A DNA stretch of 64,000 nucleotides from Runella limosa DSM 17973. GTDB taxonomy: Bacteria > Bacteroidota > Bacteroidia > Cytophagales > Spirosomataceae. Where the stretch lies: the NCBI RefSeq assembly GCF_000482465.1, contig NZ_KI519428.1, forward strand, positions 62,001 through 126,000, read 5' to 3'. Below the pieces are notes generated by a model. That model searched no databases. It worked only from the letters and a program-made list of their open reading frames with translations, and was not told where the DNA came from. The position numbers were made by a program, and so were the translations under genes. Below, piece after piece: positions 54,059 to 63,371 of this stretch. The stretch's first letter is position 1; the number at the start of each line of letters is the position of its first letter.

Positions 54059-55162
54059 CTATTTCAAAAGTGAAACTACTAAGGGTTTCAAGTACAAAAT
54101 GGCGCCACCTGTCAAGATAACGTTGACAATGGCCAATGGGATAAGTCCTTTCCAGCCGAGGTTCATCAATTGGTCGTAACGGAAACGAGGCAATGTCCAA
54201 CGTACCCACATGTAGAAGAATACAAAGAACAATGACTTGCCAAAGAAAACCAATGTACCTACCAATGTAGCAAGATTATGACCAGTAATTTCTCCCATTG
54301 CAGCAATCAATTTGGCTTGTACCCAATCCATGCCTGGGTAATTGTACCCACCAAAGTAAAGACTGGCAATCATTGCGGATGAAACAAACATGTTGATGTA
54401 TTCTGCAAATAGATAGAAACCAAGTTTCATAGAGCTATACTCGGTATGATAACCACCAATGAGCTCAGTTTCACACTCTGGAAGGTCAAAAGGAGTACGG
54501 TTACATTCGGCAAATGCACAAGTAATAAAGATGACAAAGCCGATTGGTTGATAGAAGATATTCCAGTTGCCGCCGTGTTGTTGTTCTACAATATGACGGA
54601 TTGAAAGTGAACCTGTCATCATCAAAATCGCAACAATGGCCAAACCCATTGAGATTTCGTAACTGATGTTTTGCGAAGCCGCACGAATGGCGCCTAAAAG
54701 CGAGAATTTGTTGTTGGAAGCCCAACCACCCACCATGATTCCATAAACACCGAGCGAAACAACGCCAAATACGTATAGGATTCCGATGTTAACGTCGATG
54801 GCTTGTACGGCCACATCCCAAACTTTCCCAGGGGCGGCTTCGTACTTAACGCTGTCACCAAACGGAATAACCGCGCTGGTCATTAAGGCGGTAAGCATGG
54901 AAAGACACGGGCCTAAAATAAACAGCCATTTGCTGGCATGTGATGGGATAAAATCTTCTTTAAAGAACATTTTAACGGCATCGGCAATGGGTTGTAACAA
55001 CCCAAATGGCCCTGCACGGTTAGGGCCAATACGGTCTTGAATAAAGGCTGCCACTTTGCGTTCTGCATAAGTGGAGTAAGTTGCTATCAACAGGGTAATG
55101 GCAAAAATGAGTAAAATAATAATTGCCTTGATGATAAAAGCTGCGTCTATTGAAAAAGCCAT
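54059..55162 (-). CDS. nuoH: NADH-quinone oxidoreductase subunit H
   Basis: 367 residues with eight or nine membrane helices. Signatures include YAERKVAAFIQDRIGPNRAGPFGLLQPIADAVKMFFKED (about 31-69) and FAECNRTPFDLPECETELIGGYHTEYSSMKLGFY (about 215-250), which line the quinone chamber and connect it to the proton channels. An internal region of about 20 residues (DSVKYEAAPGKVWDVAVQAID) is typical of Bacteroidota NuoH. Confidence 0.98.
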   Translation of the reverse strand: MAFSIDAAFIIKAIIILLIFAITLLIATYSTYAERKVAAFIQDRIGPNRAGPFGLLQPIADAVKMFFKEDFIPSHASKWLFILGPCLSMLTALMTSAVIPFGDSVKYEAAPGKVWDVAVQAIDVNIGILYVFGVVSLGVYGIMVGGWASNNKFSLLGAIRAASQNISYEISMGLAIVAILMMTGSLSIRHIVEQQHGGNWNIFYQPIGFVIFITCAFAECNRTPFDLPECETELIGGYHTEYSSMKLGFYLFAEYINMFVSSAMIASLYFGGYNYPGMDWVQAKLIAAMGEITGHNLATLVGTLVFFGKSLFFVFFYMWVRWTLPRFRYDQLMNLGWKGLIPLAIVNVILTGGAILYLKPLVVSLLK

Positions 55163-55180
55163 AATCGAAGTGACTGTTTT

Positions 55181-56290
55181 TTAGTTGTTCTCGGCCAATG
55201 AACGTTGATTGGCTTTCGCGTTATTTTCTTTACTCAGTTCCCGAATGGTGCTGTTGTCAGTGACAAACGGGCGAGAATCGTCAATTTGCTTGTATTGCGA
55301 GGCCGCTACTTTCAAACCAAACTCAGGTTTTTTCAAGTCAGCGCGGTATTTATTGGCCATAATCACCGAGTAACGCGCCACTTTCATTGGGCCTTCGATG
55401 GTCCAGTCACTGGTTTTTTTACGTTCAAAACGGCAGGTATTACAAATAAATTCTTTGACTTCGCCCCATTCGTTTTTGCGCGCAGTAACACGGATTACTT
55501 CATCTCCACGGTACCACAACGTCACTTTACCGCTACATTTTTCGCAATCACAGTGTGCGTCAACGGGTTTTGTGAACCAAACACGATTTTTGAAACGGTA
55601 CGTTTTATCAGTCAAAGCACCTACTGGGCAAACATCAATCACGTTTCCTGAGAAATCATTATCAATGGCTTTTTCGATGTACGTACTAATTTCGGCATGG
55701 TCGCCGCGATTCATCACCCCGTGTACACGTTTGTTGGTGATTTGGTCAGCAGTAAAGACACAACGATAGCATAAAATACAACGCGTCATGTGCAATTGAA
55801 CGTAGGGCCCAATGTCCTGCTTTTCAAACGTACGGCGGTCTTCTTCGTAGCGCGTCTGAACACGGCCATGCTCAAAAGCAAAGTCTTGAAGGTGGCATTC
55901 GCCTGCTTGGTCGCACACTGGGCAATCAAGCGGGTGATTGAGGAGCAAAAATTCCACGATTCCCTTGCGGGTTTCTACCACGGCTTCGTTGGTCGTGTTT
56001 TCAACAATCATACCATCTTGCACCGTCGTAATACACGAAGGTACAAGCTTGGGCATAGGACGCGGGTCTTTGGCTGACCCTGCGGATACTTTTACCAAGC
56101 AAGCACGGCATTTTCCACCCGATCCCTTCAATGGCTCATAATAGCACATAGCAGGAGGCGCAAGGTGCATTTTTGTTGGATCGGCTTCGGCGATTTTACG
56201 GGCCGCTTGCATGATGGTCGTTCCAGGCGGCACTTCGATTTCGATACCGTCAAACGTTATTTTGAATAACTGCGGTGCAGTAGTTTCCAT
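55181..56290 (-). CDS. nuoG: NADH-quinone oxidoreductase subunit G, short form
   Basis: 369 residues against about 900 in E. coli. The 2Fe-2S domain has Cys in CYYEPLKGSGGKCRACLVKV, and the His/Cys-ligated 4Fe-4S cluster is in HPLDCPVCDQAGECH. Two further clusters use RCILCYRC and the later NVIDVCPVGAL. A final DAHCDCEKCSGK...FICNTCRF domain with four Cys starts the molybdopterin-type part, but the large Mo-bis-MGD-like region is gone. Electrons still pass from NuoF to NuoI. The short form recurs in Bacteroidota. Confidence 0.95.
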   Translation of the reverse strand: METTAPQLFKITFDGIEIEVPPGTTIMQAARKIAEADPTKMHLAPPAMCYYEPLKGSGGKCRACLVKVSAGSAKDPRPMPKLVPSCITTVQDGMIVENTTNEAVVETRKGIVEFLLLNHPLDCPVCDQAGECHLQDFAFEHGRVQTRYEEDRRTFEKQDIGPYVQLHMTRCILCYRCVFTADQITNKRVHGVMNRGDHAEISTYIEKAIDNDFSGNVIDVCPVGALTDKTYRFKNRVWFTKPVDAHCDCEKCSGKVTLWYRGDEVIRVTARKNEWGEVKEFICNTCRFERKKTSDWTIEGPMKVARYSVIMANKYRADLKKPEFGLKVAASQYKQIDDSRPFVTDNSTIRELSKENNAKANQRSLAENN

Positions 56291-56325
56291 GTATTATTCG
56301 TAGTTCAAAATCAAACTTCAATCTC

Positions 56326-57666
56326 TTAAACTAATTCCATTTCACCACGGTATGCTGCACCGGGTTTTGTTGCTTCGAGCGGATGGGTCACGTGCCATTC
56401 AAATTCATGACGGAAGTGACGAATGGCCGCCGCTATTGGCCAAGCTGCGGCATCTCCTAACGGACAAATGGTGTTTCCTTCAATTTTTTTCGCTACATCC
56501 ACCAATAAATCAATGTCACGCATGTTTCCTTTGCCGTGTTCGATACGGTCGAGCACTTTGTCCATCCAGCCAGTTCCTTCGCGACAAGGTGAACACTGTC
56601 CGCACGACTCGTGGTGGTAGAAACGGGCAAAGGTCAAGGTATTGCGAACGATACAGGTGGTTTCGTCCATAACAATAAATCCACCCGAACCCAGCATTGT
56701 CCCCGTGGCAAAACCTCCGTCTGACAACGATTCATAGGTCATCAAACGCTTGTCGCCGTTGGCCAGGGTCAAAATAAGATTAGCGGGCAAAATTGGCACA
56801 GAAGAACCACCAGCAACAACTGCCTTTAAGTGGTGGCCAGGCCGAATCCCACCGCACCATTCGTCGGCGTAAATAAAATCTTCGACCGTGATACCAAGCG
56901 GAATTTCGTAAACACCAGGTTTGTTGACGTGGCCTGAAACCGAAATAAGTTTCGTTCCTGTACTACGACCTACGCCAAGGGCAGCGTAAGCTTCACCGCC
57001 ATTGTTTACAATCCAAGGTGTATTGGCGATAGACTCTACATTGTTAACCACCGTAGGGCATTGATAAAGCCCTTTTACGGCAGGGAAAGGGGGTTTATTG
57101 CGCGGATTTCCACGTTTTCCTTCCAACGATTCAAGAAGGGCCGTTTCTTCGCCGCAGATGTAAGCACCACCGCCTGGCTGAACGACCAACTCAAGGTCAT
57201 AACCCGTTCCCAAAATATTTTTTCCCAAAAAGCCCGCAGCTTTGGCTTCTTCAATGGCCTTTTCAAGGATGTGAATAACGTACATCAATTCACCACGTAC
57301 ATAAATGAACGATTTGTTGGCTCCAAGCGCAAAACTTGAAACAATCATCCCCTCAATCAACAGGTGAGGGTTGTTTTTCATTAAGTAGTGGTCTTTGAAA
57401 GTACCAGGCTCGGACTCATCGGCGTTGCAGACCAAGTAGCGAGGAACTCCTTCTGGTTTGGCCAAAAAGCTCCACTTCATTCCCATCGGGAAACCTGCTC
57501 CACCGCGTCCTCTGACACCTGATTTTTTGACTTCCTCAACGATTTCTTCGGGAGTCATTTTTTTCAATGCCTTTTCTACCGCAGTATAACCGCCCATCTT
57601 ACGATAGACTTCGAAGGTGTCGATACCGGGAACATTTATGTGTTCGGTAAGAATTTTTACTGGCAT
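56326..57666 (-). CDS. nuoF: NADH-quinone oxidoreductase subunit F
   Basis: 446 residues. The NADH and FMN sites are visible in [18 protein letters not shown] (about 50-67) and the conserved [18 protein letters not shown]. The N3 4Fe-4S cluster is bound by [15 protein letters not shown] and a later Cys ([13 protein letters not shown]). It accepts hydride from NADH and starts electron transfer. It lies between nuoE and nuoG in the expected order. Confidence 0.98.
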   Translation of the reverse strand: MPVKILTEHINVPGIDTFEVYRKMGGYTAVEKALKKMTPEEIVEEVKKSGVRGRGGAGFPMGMKWSFLAKPEGVPRYLVCNADESEPGTFKDHYLMKNNPHLLIEGMIVSSFALGANKSFIYVRGELMYVIHILEKAIEEAKAAGFLGKNILGTGYDLELVVQPGGGAYICGEETALLESLEGKRGNPRNKPPFPAVKGLYQCPTVVNNVESIANTPWIVNNGGEAYAALGVGRSTGTKLISVSGHVNKPGVYEIPLGITVEDFIYADEWCGGIRPGHHLKAVVAGGSSVPILPANLILTLANGDKRLMTYESLSDGGFATGTMLGSGGFIVMDETTCIVRNTLTFARFYHHESCGQCSPCREGTGWMDKVLDRIEHGKGNMRDIDLLVDVAKKIEGNTICPLGDAAAWPIAAAIRHFRHEFEWHVTHPLEATKPGAAYRGEMELV

Positions 57667-57687
57667 AGTATATCGATGAAATATCTT

Positions 57688-58194
57688 TTAGTCTTTGCTT
57701 AATTCGTCAATGATTTCGTCAATCTTGTCATTGGTCAGGTTCATGTAGTACTTTTCACGAACCTGGAAGACAGGCCCCCATCCGCAGGCAGCCAAGCATT
57801 CCACTTCTTTGATGGTAAACTTGCCATCAGGTGTGGTTTCGCCCGTATTAATTCCCAACTTTGTTTTGAGGTAGCCATATACATCTTCACCACCCATGAG
57901 GCAGCAAGGCCCAGTACGGCAGTACTCAATGACGTGTTTGCCAACGGGGTCAAGGTGGAACATGGTATAAAACGAAGCCACCTCATATACTTCAATGGGC
58001 AAAATGTTGAGCAAGCCAGCCACATAATCCATTACTTCTGGGCTAACCCAACCGTATTGTTCTTGGGCAAGGTGAAGCAAGGGCAAAAGGGCAGATTTTT
58101 GTTTACCCTCTGGATAGCGAGCTATGATTTCTTTGGCTTTGGCTAGACGCTCGGTAGTAAAAGCAACAGTATGTGTAGTTTCAGTCATTTTCAA
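57688..58194 (-). CDS. nuoE: NADH-quinone oxidoreductase subunit E
   Basis: 168 residues of the thioredoxin-like fold. The N1a 2Fe-2S ligands are in CRTGPC (C-x4-C) and CLAAC (C-x3-C). The first part (KQKSALLPLLHLAQEQYGWVS) is the family's helical start. It partners NuoF. The gene is 6 bp after nuoD. Confidence 0.97.
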   Translation of the reverse strand: MKMTETTHTVAFTTERLAKAKEIIARYPEGKQKSALLPLLHLAQEQYGWVSPEVMDYVAGLLNILPIEVYEVASFYTMFHLDPVGKHVIEYCRTGPCCLMGGEDVYGYLKTKLGINTGETTPDGKFTIKEVECLAACGWGPVFQVREKYYMNLTNDKIDEIIDELSKD

Positions 58195-58200
58195 AGTCGA

Positions 58201-59433
58201 TTAAGCATCCAACTCACCCGCAATTACGTTAAGACTACTCATGGTCACGATAGCATCTGAGATAGTGCTACCAACGCACATTTCAGGATAAGCCTGATAA
58301 TAAATAAAACATGGACGACGGAAGTGCAAACGGTAAGGAGTACGTCCACCATCGCTGATTAAGTAGAAGCCTAGTTCTCCGTTTCCACCTTCAACAGCAT
58401 GATAGACCTCACCAACGGGAGCGTCGATTTCACCCATCACAATTTTGAAGTGGTAGATGAGCGCTTCCATGCTACGATATACTTCTTGCTTTGGAGGCAA
58501 ATAGTACTCGGGAGCATCGGCATAATGAGGGCCTTCGGGAAGGTTTTTCAACGCCTGTTCAATAATGCGAAGGCTTTGCCAGATTTCCTCGTCACGAACC
58601 ATGAAGCGGTCGTAAGTATCGCCATGTTGTCCAACTGGAATGTCAAATTCAAAATCTTCGTACGAAGAATAAGGATTCATCACCCGAACGTCGTAGTCAA
58701 CCCCAGCGGCACGAAGGTTAGGTCCTGTAAAACCATAACTCATGGCACGTTCGGCAGAAATAGCTCCAACCCCAACGGTGCGATCCATAAAAATACGGTT
58801 ACGGTTAAACAACCGTTGAAATTCTCTATAAATAGGCGGGAAAGTTGTCAAGAACTCATTGATTTTCCGAATGGCTTCTTTCGACAAATCACGTTCCATA
58901 CCACCTACGCGTCCCATATTGGTTGTGAGGCGGGCGCCGCACATTTCTTCGTAGATTTCGTAGATTTTTTCACGGTATTCGTAGATGTACAAAAAGCCCG
59001 TAAATGCTCCTGTGTCAACCCCCAAGATACCGTTACAAATGATGTGGTCGGCAATCCGCGCCAGCTCCATCATAATAACACGAATGTATTGGGCCCGTTT
59101 CGGAACCTCAACGCCGAGGAGTTTTTCAACCGTCATGTGCCATCCCATGTTATTGATAGGAGACGAGCAGTAGTTCATGCGGTCGGTGAGGGTCGTAATT
59201 TGGTAAAACGGACGACGCTCGGCAATTTTTTCAAAAGCGCGGTGAATATACCCGACTGTTTGTTCCCCAGCAATGATTTTTTCACCATCCATCGTCAACA
59301 CGTTTTGGAAAATACCGTGTGTGGCGGGGTGGGTAGGGCCAAGGTTGAGGGTAGTCAGTTCATTGACGTATTGTACTGGTTCGTCTTTGACAAGAGTACC
59401 GCTATTTTTTTTGGCAATGTTAGCTTCGGTCAT
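58201..59433 (-). CDS. nuoD: NADH-quinone oxidoreductase subunit D
   Basis: 410 residues of the 49-kDa family. Motifs [25 protein letters not shown] (about 29-53), [12 protein letters not shown] and [11 protein letters not shown]-type sequences (here [16 protein letters not shown]) mark it. The quinone-binding His is in GPTHPATHG. With NuoB it forms the quinone-reduction chamber. Unlike E. coli, C and D are separate genes here. Confidence 0.98.
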   Translation of the reverse strand: MTEANIAKKNSGTLVKDEPVQYVNELTTLNLGPTHPATHGIFQNVLTMDGEKIIAGEQTVGYIHRAFEKIAERRPFYQITTLTDRMNYCSSPINNMGWHMTVEKLLGVEVPKRAQYIRVIMMELARIADHIICNGILGVDTGAFTGFLYIYEYREKIYEIYEEMCGARLTTNMGRVGGMERDLSKEAIRKINEFLTTFPPIYREFQRLFNRNRIFMDRTVGVGAISAERAMSYGFTGPNLRAAGVDYDVRVMNPYSSYEDFEFDIPVGQHGDTYDRFMVRDEEIWQSLRIIEQALKNLPEGPHYADAPEYYLPPKQEVYRSMEALIYHFKIVMGEIDAPVGEVYHAVEGGNGELGFYLISDGGRTPYRLHFRRPCFIYYQAYPEMCVGSTISDAIVTMSSLNVIAGELDA

Positions 59434-59451
59434 TTCTTGTTTTACTTAAAA

Positions 59452-59964
59452 TTATCTTCCAAAAAGAGCATCAATTTTATCTTCACGAGTAGCGTCTTCC
59501 AACGGATATTCGCGGCGCATTGGGTGGTAATCCATTTCTTCCATGTTCAGGATACGAATCAGATTAGGGTGGCCATCGAAGATGATTCCGAAGAAGTCAA
59601 ACGTTTCGCGTTCCATCCAATTGGCGCTTGCATATACTTCGGAGGCCGTTGGAATGTGCAAATCGGCTTCTGCCAAAAAGACTTTAATACGTACCCGAAA
59701 GTTGTGAATAAAACTGTGCAAGTGATATACCACACAGTATTCGGTGGCAGGGGTGGTGTCAGGAAAATGTACCCCAGTAATATCTGTTAGAAAGCCAATT
59801 TTAAATTCTGAGTGATTTTTGAGGTATTCGAGCATTGGAATAATCTGCTCACGCGTGGTAGTCAACGTGAGCAATCCAAATGGCTCTTCAAAATCATATA
59901 CATCATCCCCAAATTTCTTGACGATTTCTTCTGCTACTGATTGATTGTTGAGCATAAGTCTCAA
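59452..59964 (-). CDS. nuoC: NADH-quinone oxidoreductase subunit C
   Basis: 170 residues of the 30-kDa subunit family. The signature ERETFDFFGIIFDGHPNLIRILNMEEMDYHPMRREYPLE (about 117-157) is clear. It supports the peripheral arm next to NuoD. A short C-terminal tail (DATREDKIDALFGR) ends 18 bp before nuoD. Confidence 0.97.
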   Translation of the reverse strand: MRLMLNNQSVAEEIVKKFGDDVYDFEEPFGLLTLTTTREQIIPMLEYLKNHSEFKIGFLTDITGVHFPDTTPATEYCVVYHLHSFIHNFRVRIKVFLAEADLHIPTASEVYASANWMERETFDFFGIIFDGHPNLIRILNMEEMDYHPMRREYPLEDATREDKIDALFGR

Positions 59965-59979
59965 TGATAAAATCGATGA

Positions 59980-60525
59980 TTACTGAATGTTATACGATGC
60001 CAAAAGTGCTTGATACTCGGCACCATTACGACGGCGGAGTGATTCGTTGTGGGTAAGTTCACGTACTTGCATGATGCCTTCCAAAATTTGCTCAGGGCGA
60101 GGAGGGCAACCAGGTACATATACATCCACAGGAATGACGCGGTCGATACCCTGCAAAACGCTGTACGTATCGAAAACCCCACCACTTGAAGCACAAGCAC
60201 CAATGGCAATGACCCAACGAGGTTCGGCCATTTGAAGGTAAACTTGTTTCAAGACAGGGGCCATTTTCTTAGCAATGGTTCCTGCAACCAGCAACATATC
60301 AGCTTGGCGAGGTGAGAAACTAGGACGCTCTGAACCAAAGCGAGCCAAGTCATAACGCGAAGCCATGGTGGACATAAACTCAATTCCGCAGCAAGACGTC
60401 GCAAACGGTAATGGCCACAACGAGTGGCTACGGGCCAAACCTACTACTTTATCAAACGAGGTAGCAAAGAAGCCCGAACCTTCGAATCCTTCAGGGGCTT
60501 CTACTATTTTTATATCAGTTGCCAT
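59980..60525 (-). CDS. nuoB: NADH-quinone oxidoreductase subunit B
   Basis: 181 residues. The N2 cluster ligands are present: the tandem Cys pair in [10 protein letters not shown], the Cys in GACASSGG and the Cys in [11 protein letters not shown]2 is the last iron-sulfur cluster before quinone. The N-terminal ~20 residues ([14 protein letters not shown]) are slightly longer than usual. The gene is 15 bp upstream of nuoC. Confidence 0.98.
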   Translation of the reverse strand: MATDIKIVEAPEGFEGSGFFATSFDKVVGLARSHSLWPLPFATSCCGIEFMSTMASRYDLARFGSERPSFSPRQADMLLVAGTIAKKMAPVLKQVYLQMAEPRWVIAIGACASSGGVFDTYSVLQGIDRVIPVDVYVPGCPPRPEQILEGIMQVRELTHNESLRRRNGAEYQALLASYNIQ

Positions 60526-60544
60526 AATTGATGGTTAATCGTTG

Positions 60545-60913
60545 TTATTTTTCCCAGTCTAAAACACCTTTGCGGATAATGTAGTAGAAGCCAGCCAAAA
60601 GCAAGCCCATGAATAAAATCATTTCTACAAATCCTAGCGAACCTAATTTTTGGAAATTGACCGCCCAAGGGTACATAAAAATAACCTCCACGTCAAACAA
60701 GACGAAAAGAATAGCTACTAGAAAATACTTGATGGAAATAGGAGTACGCGCATCTCCTTTTGATTCGATACCACATTCAAAAGCTTCGTCTTTACGCTCG
60801 CTGTTTCGCTTTGGACCAATAGAGTGCGTTACTATCATGGTCACCACGATGAAGGCCAATGCCAAGCCTAGTTGAATGAGGATAGGTAGGTAGTCTGAAG
60901 GTAAATAATTCAT
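60545..60913 (-). CDS. nuoA: NADH-quinone oxidoreductase subunit A
   Basis: 122 residues with three membrane helices. The loop between helices 1 and 2 holds the conserved FECGIESKGDARTPISIKYFLVAILFVLFDVEVIFMYPWA stretch (about 45-84), including the Cys that is exposed in deactivated complex I. It is the first gene of the operon, under the promoter at 60952-60983. Confidence 0.98.
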   Translation of the reverse strand: MNYLPSDYLPILIQLGLALAFIVVTMIVTHSIGPKRNSERKDEAFECGIESKGDARTPISIKYFLVAILFVLFDVEVIFMYPWAVNFQKLGSLGFVEMILFMGLLLAGFYYIIRKGVLDWEK

Positions 60914-60951
60914 TCGTATGGGGATTGGTTAATGCAGATTAACTTAATACT

Positions 60952-60983
60952 CAAAATTAGGAATGTCCGTTAAGTAAACCAAA
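60952..60983 (-). promoter_or_regulatory. Promoter of the nuo operon
   Basis: On the minus strand TTTG (60980-60983) and TAATTTTG (60952-60959) are separated by exactly 20 bp, a full match to the Bacteroidota -33/-7 consensus. The predicted start is about 30 bp before nuoA. It is the best promoter match in the window. Confidence 0.75.
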
Positions 60984-61029
60984 TGTTAGGGCTTTGGTTT
61001 TTGAACGGCGCTGTAAAATTAATAAGAAA

Positions 61030-61052
61030 GGCTTCTGTACACCACAGAAGCC
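61030..61052 (-). terminator. Intrinsic terminator of the acetylesterase-like gene
   Basis: GGCTTCTGT (61030-61038) pairs with ACAGAAGCC (61044-61052); the minus strand then continues with T-rich CTTTCTTATT. It sits 9 bp past the gene's stop and insulates it from the nuo promoter. Confidence 0.8.
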
Positions 61053-61061
61053 CCGAAAATA

Positions 61062-63233
61062 TCAATAATCTATAATAATTCGTCGTGAATCGTTGAGGGT
61101 GGTGGACGAAACTTTGAAAATATATTCTCCATCTGGGAGGTGAGATAAATCCACTACTTTGCGGACGTCCAACACGGGAAGTTTCTCACGGTAAACCACT
61201 TGACCCGAAATGTGGGCGACGGTTATCTGCACATTTGTCAGGTCTTGGAAGGTTTCAATCGCAATTTTTCCGTGACGGCTTGGATTTGGATAAATTATCA
61301 AGCCTTCTTCCTCACCAGCAGGGCGAACGGTTATTTCTGAAGAAAAAGGAGATACACAAGTACGTGAACTCCCGCCCGTCGATGATACAAACGTCACCCG
61401 CGAACGGGCACTAAATGCACCAATGGATGTTGTTTTAATGGCAGATTGTTTGTTGGGCAATGCTCTGCTACCTTGTTGCCAATCCCAAGAAATGGTCGAA
61501 ACCTTTGAGTCTGTAAACGAATAAATCGTCGAATCGACCGCCGCTTGCACACTGTATGGCCCCGATTGGATGACTGTTGGAGCTTTTACACTGATTGTTT
61601 TGATGGTCACTGGAGCAGAGTTAGCCGAAGAACAACCGTAAATATTTGAAATCTTAGCGGTATATTGACCTGGATTTTTTACTGAAATAGTTCTGCCTTC
61701 AAATGAATTGCTCCAAGTAACGGTATTAACAGAGGAGACATTGACGGAAAGCGCGATGGTTGAGTCAGCACAAATTACTTGTTCGCCACTTGGGGTAATG
61801 GTTGGAACGGGTGGTTCAACGTTTTCGGTTACTGTGATGGGCGCAGTGAGGTAGGTATTTCCAGCGTTATCTTTCATAGTCACTTGGTAGGTACCTGCCC
61901 CTTTTACCGTAATAGTTTGGGTAGTTTCACCAGTACTCCACAAGTAAGAAGAGAAGCCATTAGGCGCTTTTGCATTAAAACTAACAGCAGGGGTATTGCA
62001 GCTGATAGAAATGGGTAAAACGGTTCGTGCCATAACGGGCACGACTGTCGCAAAAAAGCTCGGAGGGAGGGAATTATCCCACGCTCGGGCTACATCCACC
62101 AAGCCTTGGCCTTGAAAGTGGACATTATCGTCTTCGCCGTTTACGGGGTTTTTGGAAGGACGTGGTACTTGAATATTATCGGTGAAAGGCCCACCGTAAC
62201 ATTTGTTAAATGGAATATTAATGACGGCTGTTTGGGCGTCGATCACATCTTGTGACACAAACGAGGAGGTATTGAAGGCGTAGCGAGAAGTGCGTGACAA
62301 CACCCAAGGAAGTGAAGATAACACTTCTCCTTGCTCTATGCGAGCAACGTTTACTAAGCCTTGTAGTGAATTTTGGTAAGCTGCTTTTGTTACACGGGCG
62401 GCGGCATCGTTTTCTCCTTGTAACCATAAAACAGCCCGTAATCCTAAGATAGAACCATAATACTGGAGCGATGCTTTGAGGTTAGCATAAGGCATACCAG
62501 GTGGTAAGAATACGCCTGGTACTCGGCTTTCAACGGGCTTGCCGTTGGCGGCATCTAACCAGTTTTGGGTAGAAGTGTCAAACCAAGAGGCGTTCATGAA
62601 CATCACTGGTACATTTAGCTTTCTGACGAGCAAGTCGCCTAATGCACCCCAGCACCAAGCGCTGCGTCCACGAGGGCCAATGACCATATTGGCGGTAAGT
62701 TGGGCAAAAGATAGGGTTGGATTATTTGTCTTGTCCGAATTTTGATTATCCCAAGTGACGGCATTGACGCGGTCATCTCCAGCGGCGGGGCCTCCAAAAT
62801 CGAAGAAGCCTTGGGCGTTGGATTGGCCTGCAATCAAAAATACTTCCCCAACACCTACCCGACTGATGGCGTCACGCCCTATTTGGTTAGGGCCATAAAA
62901 TCCCCTTACTTCTAGGGTGTACCAACCTCCTCGGCCTGTCAAAGTACCTAAAAACGTACCTCCACTGGGATTTGATTGAATGGTAGTCCAGTCAGTGGCT
63001 TGTCCTTGTCCTGCGAGCACAGGAACTAGCCGTGCTTCGATGCGGTCAACCGCTTGGGTATAGTAGCCGCCAATAGAGATAACTGCTTGGTTGGCGTTGT
63101 TACGCTGAAAAATGGCTCTTTCGACGGGAAAAGTAATTTTGACTTGGGCCATCAACGTACCTACTGTCATAAACACAATCAGTAACACATTCAGCCAGCG
63201 CCAGTAAGTAGTTGTTCTTCTCTGCATAATCAT
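61062..63233 (-). CDS. Secreted acetylesterase-like (SASA/SGNH) protein with Ig-like and T9SS type A domains
   Basis: 723 residues with a signal peptide (about 1-30, ending LMAQ; a second ATG at 63227 is also possible). About 105-385 is a sialate-O-acetylesterase-type SGNH domain: the nucleophile Ser is in LIAGQSNAQGF and the second block in LWLQGENDAA. Two Ig/PKD-like modules follow (about 400-560, with FSSYLWSTGETTQTITVKGAGTYQVT). The last 80 residues, from IIYPNPSRHGKIAIE, form a T9SS type A sorting domain. The family removes acetyl groups from sialic acids or from plant xylan (CE6). The substrate here is inferred only. Confidence 0.85.
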   Translation of the reverse strand: MIMQRRTTTYWRWLNVLLIVFMTVGTLMAQVKITFPVERAIFQRNNANQAVISIGGYYTQAVDRIEARLVPVLAGQGQATDWTTIQSNPSGGTFLGTLTGRGGWYTLEVRGFYGPNQIGRDAISRVGVGEVFLIAGQSNAQGFFDFGGPAAGDDRVNAVTWDNQNSDKTNNPTLSFAQLTANMVIGPRGRSAWCWGALGDLLVRKLNVPVMFMNASWFDTSTQNWLDAANGKPVESRVPGVFLPPGMPYANLKASLQYYGSILGLRAVLWLQGENDAAARVTKAAYQNSLQGLVNVARIEQGEVLSSLPWVLSRTSRYAFNTSSFVSQDVIDAQTAVINIPFNKCYGGPFTDNIQVPRPSKNPVNGEDDNVHFQGQGLVDVARAWDNSLPPSFFATVVPVMARTVLPISISCNTPAVSFNAKAPNGFSSYLWSTGETTQTITVKGAGTYQVTMKDNAGNTYLTAPITVTENVEPPVPTITPSGEQVICADSTIALSVNVSSVNTVTWSNSFEGRTISVKNPGQYTAKISNIYGCSSANSAPVTIKTISVKAPTVIQSGPYSVQAAVDSTIYSFTDSKVSTISWDWQQGSRALPNKQSAIKTTSIGAFSARSRVTFVSSTGGSSRTCVSPFSSEITVRPAGEEEGLIIYPNPSRHGKIAIETFQDLTNVQITVAHISGQVVYREKLPVLDVRKVVDLSHLPDGEYIFKVSSTTLNDSRRIIIDY

Positions 63234-63267
63234 GACGGACGTTTCGATTTTTAAGTTTTTTGCGGCG

Positions 63268-63275
63268 CAAATTTA
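63268..63275 (-). promoter_or_regulatory. -7 element of the acetylesterase-like gene
   Basis: The minus strand reads TAAATTTG, an exact TAnnTTTG match, giving a leader of about 28 bases before 63233. No -33 box is found at the usual distance. Confidence 0.4.
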
Positions 63276-63338
63276 AAATTATCGCACTACTTTTCACACT
63301 GCTATTCAAAGTTATTATGGTTTCCAGACTTGTTTCAC

Positions 63339-63346
63339 TAAATTTG
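63339..63346 (+). promoter_or_regulatory. -7 element of ffh
   Basis: TAAATTTG matches TAnnTTTG exactly and lies 25 bp upstream of the ffh start codon at 63372. It has no recognisable -33 partner. Confidence 0.4.
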
Positions 63347-63371
63347 TGGCCTCATTTTATTTGCGTTTACT

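Noticed and set aside
58399-59790. 463-codon open frame on the plus strand across nuoD and nuoC
   Set aside because: It is fully antisense to two well-identified genes, its translation is rich in His, Phe and Arg with no family features, and such long shadows arise from codon bias.
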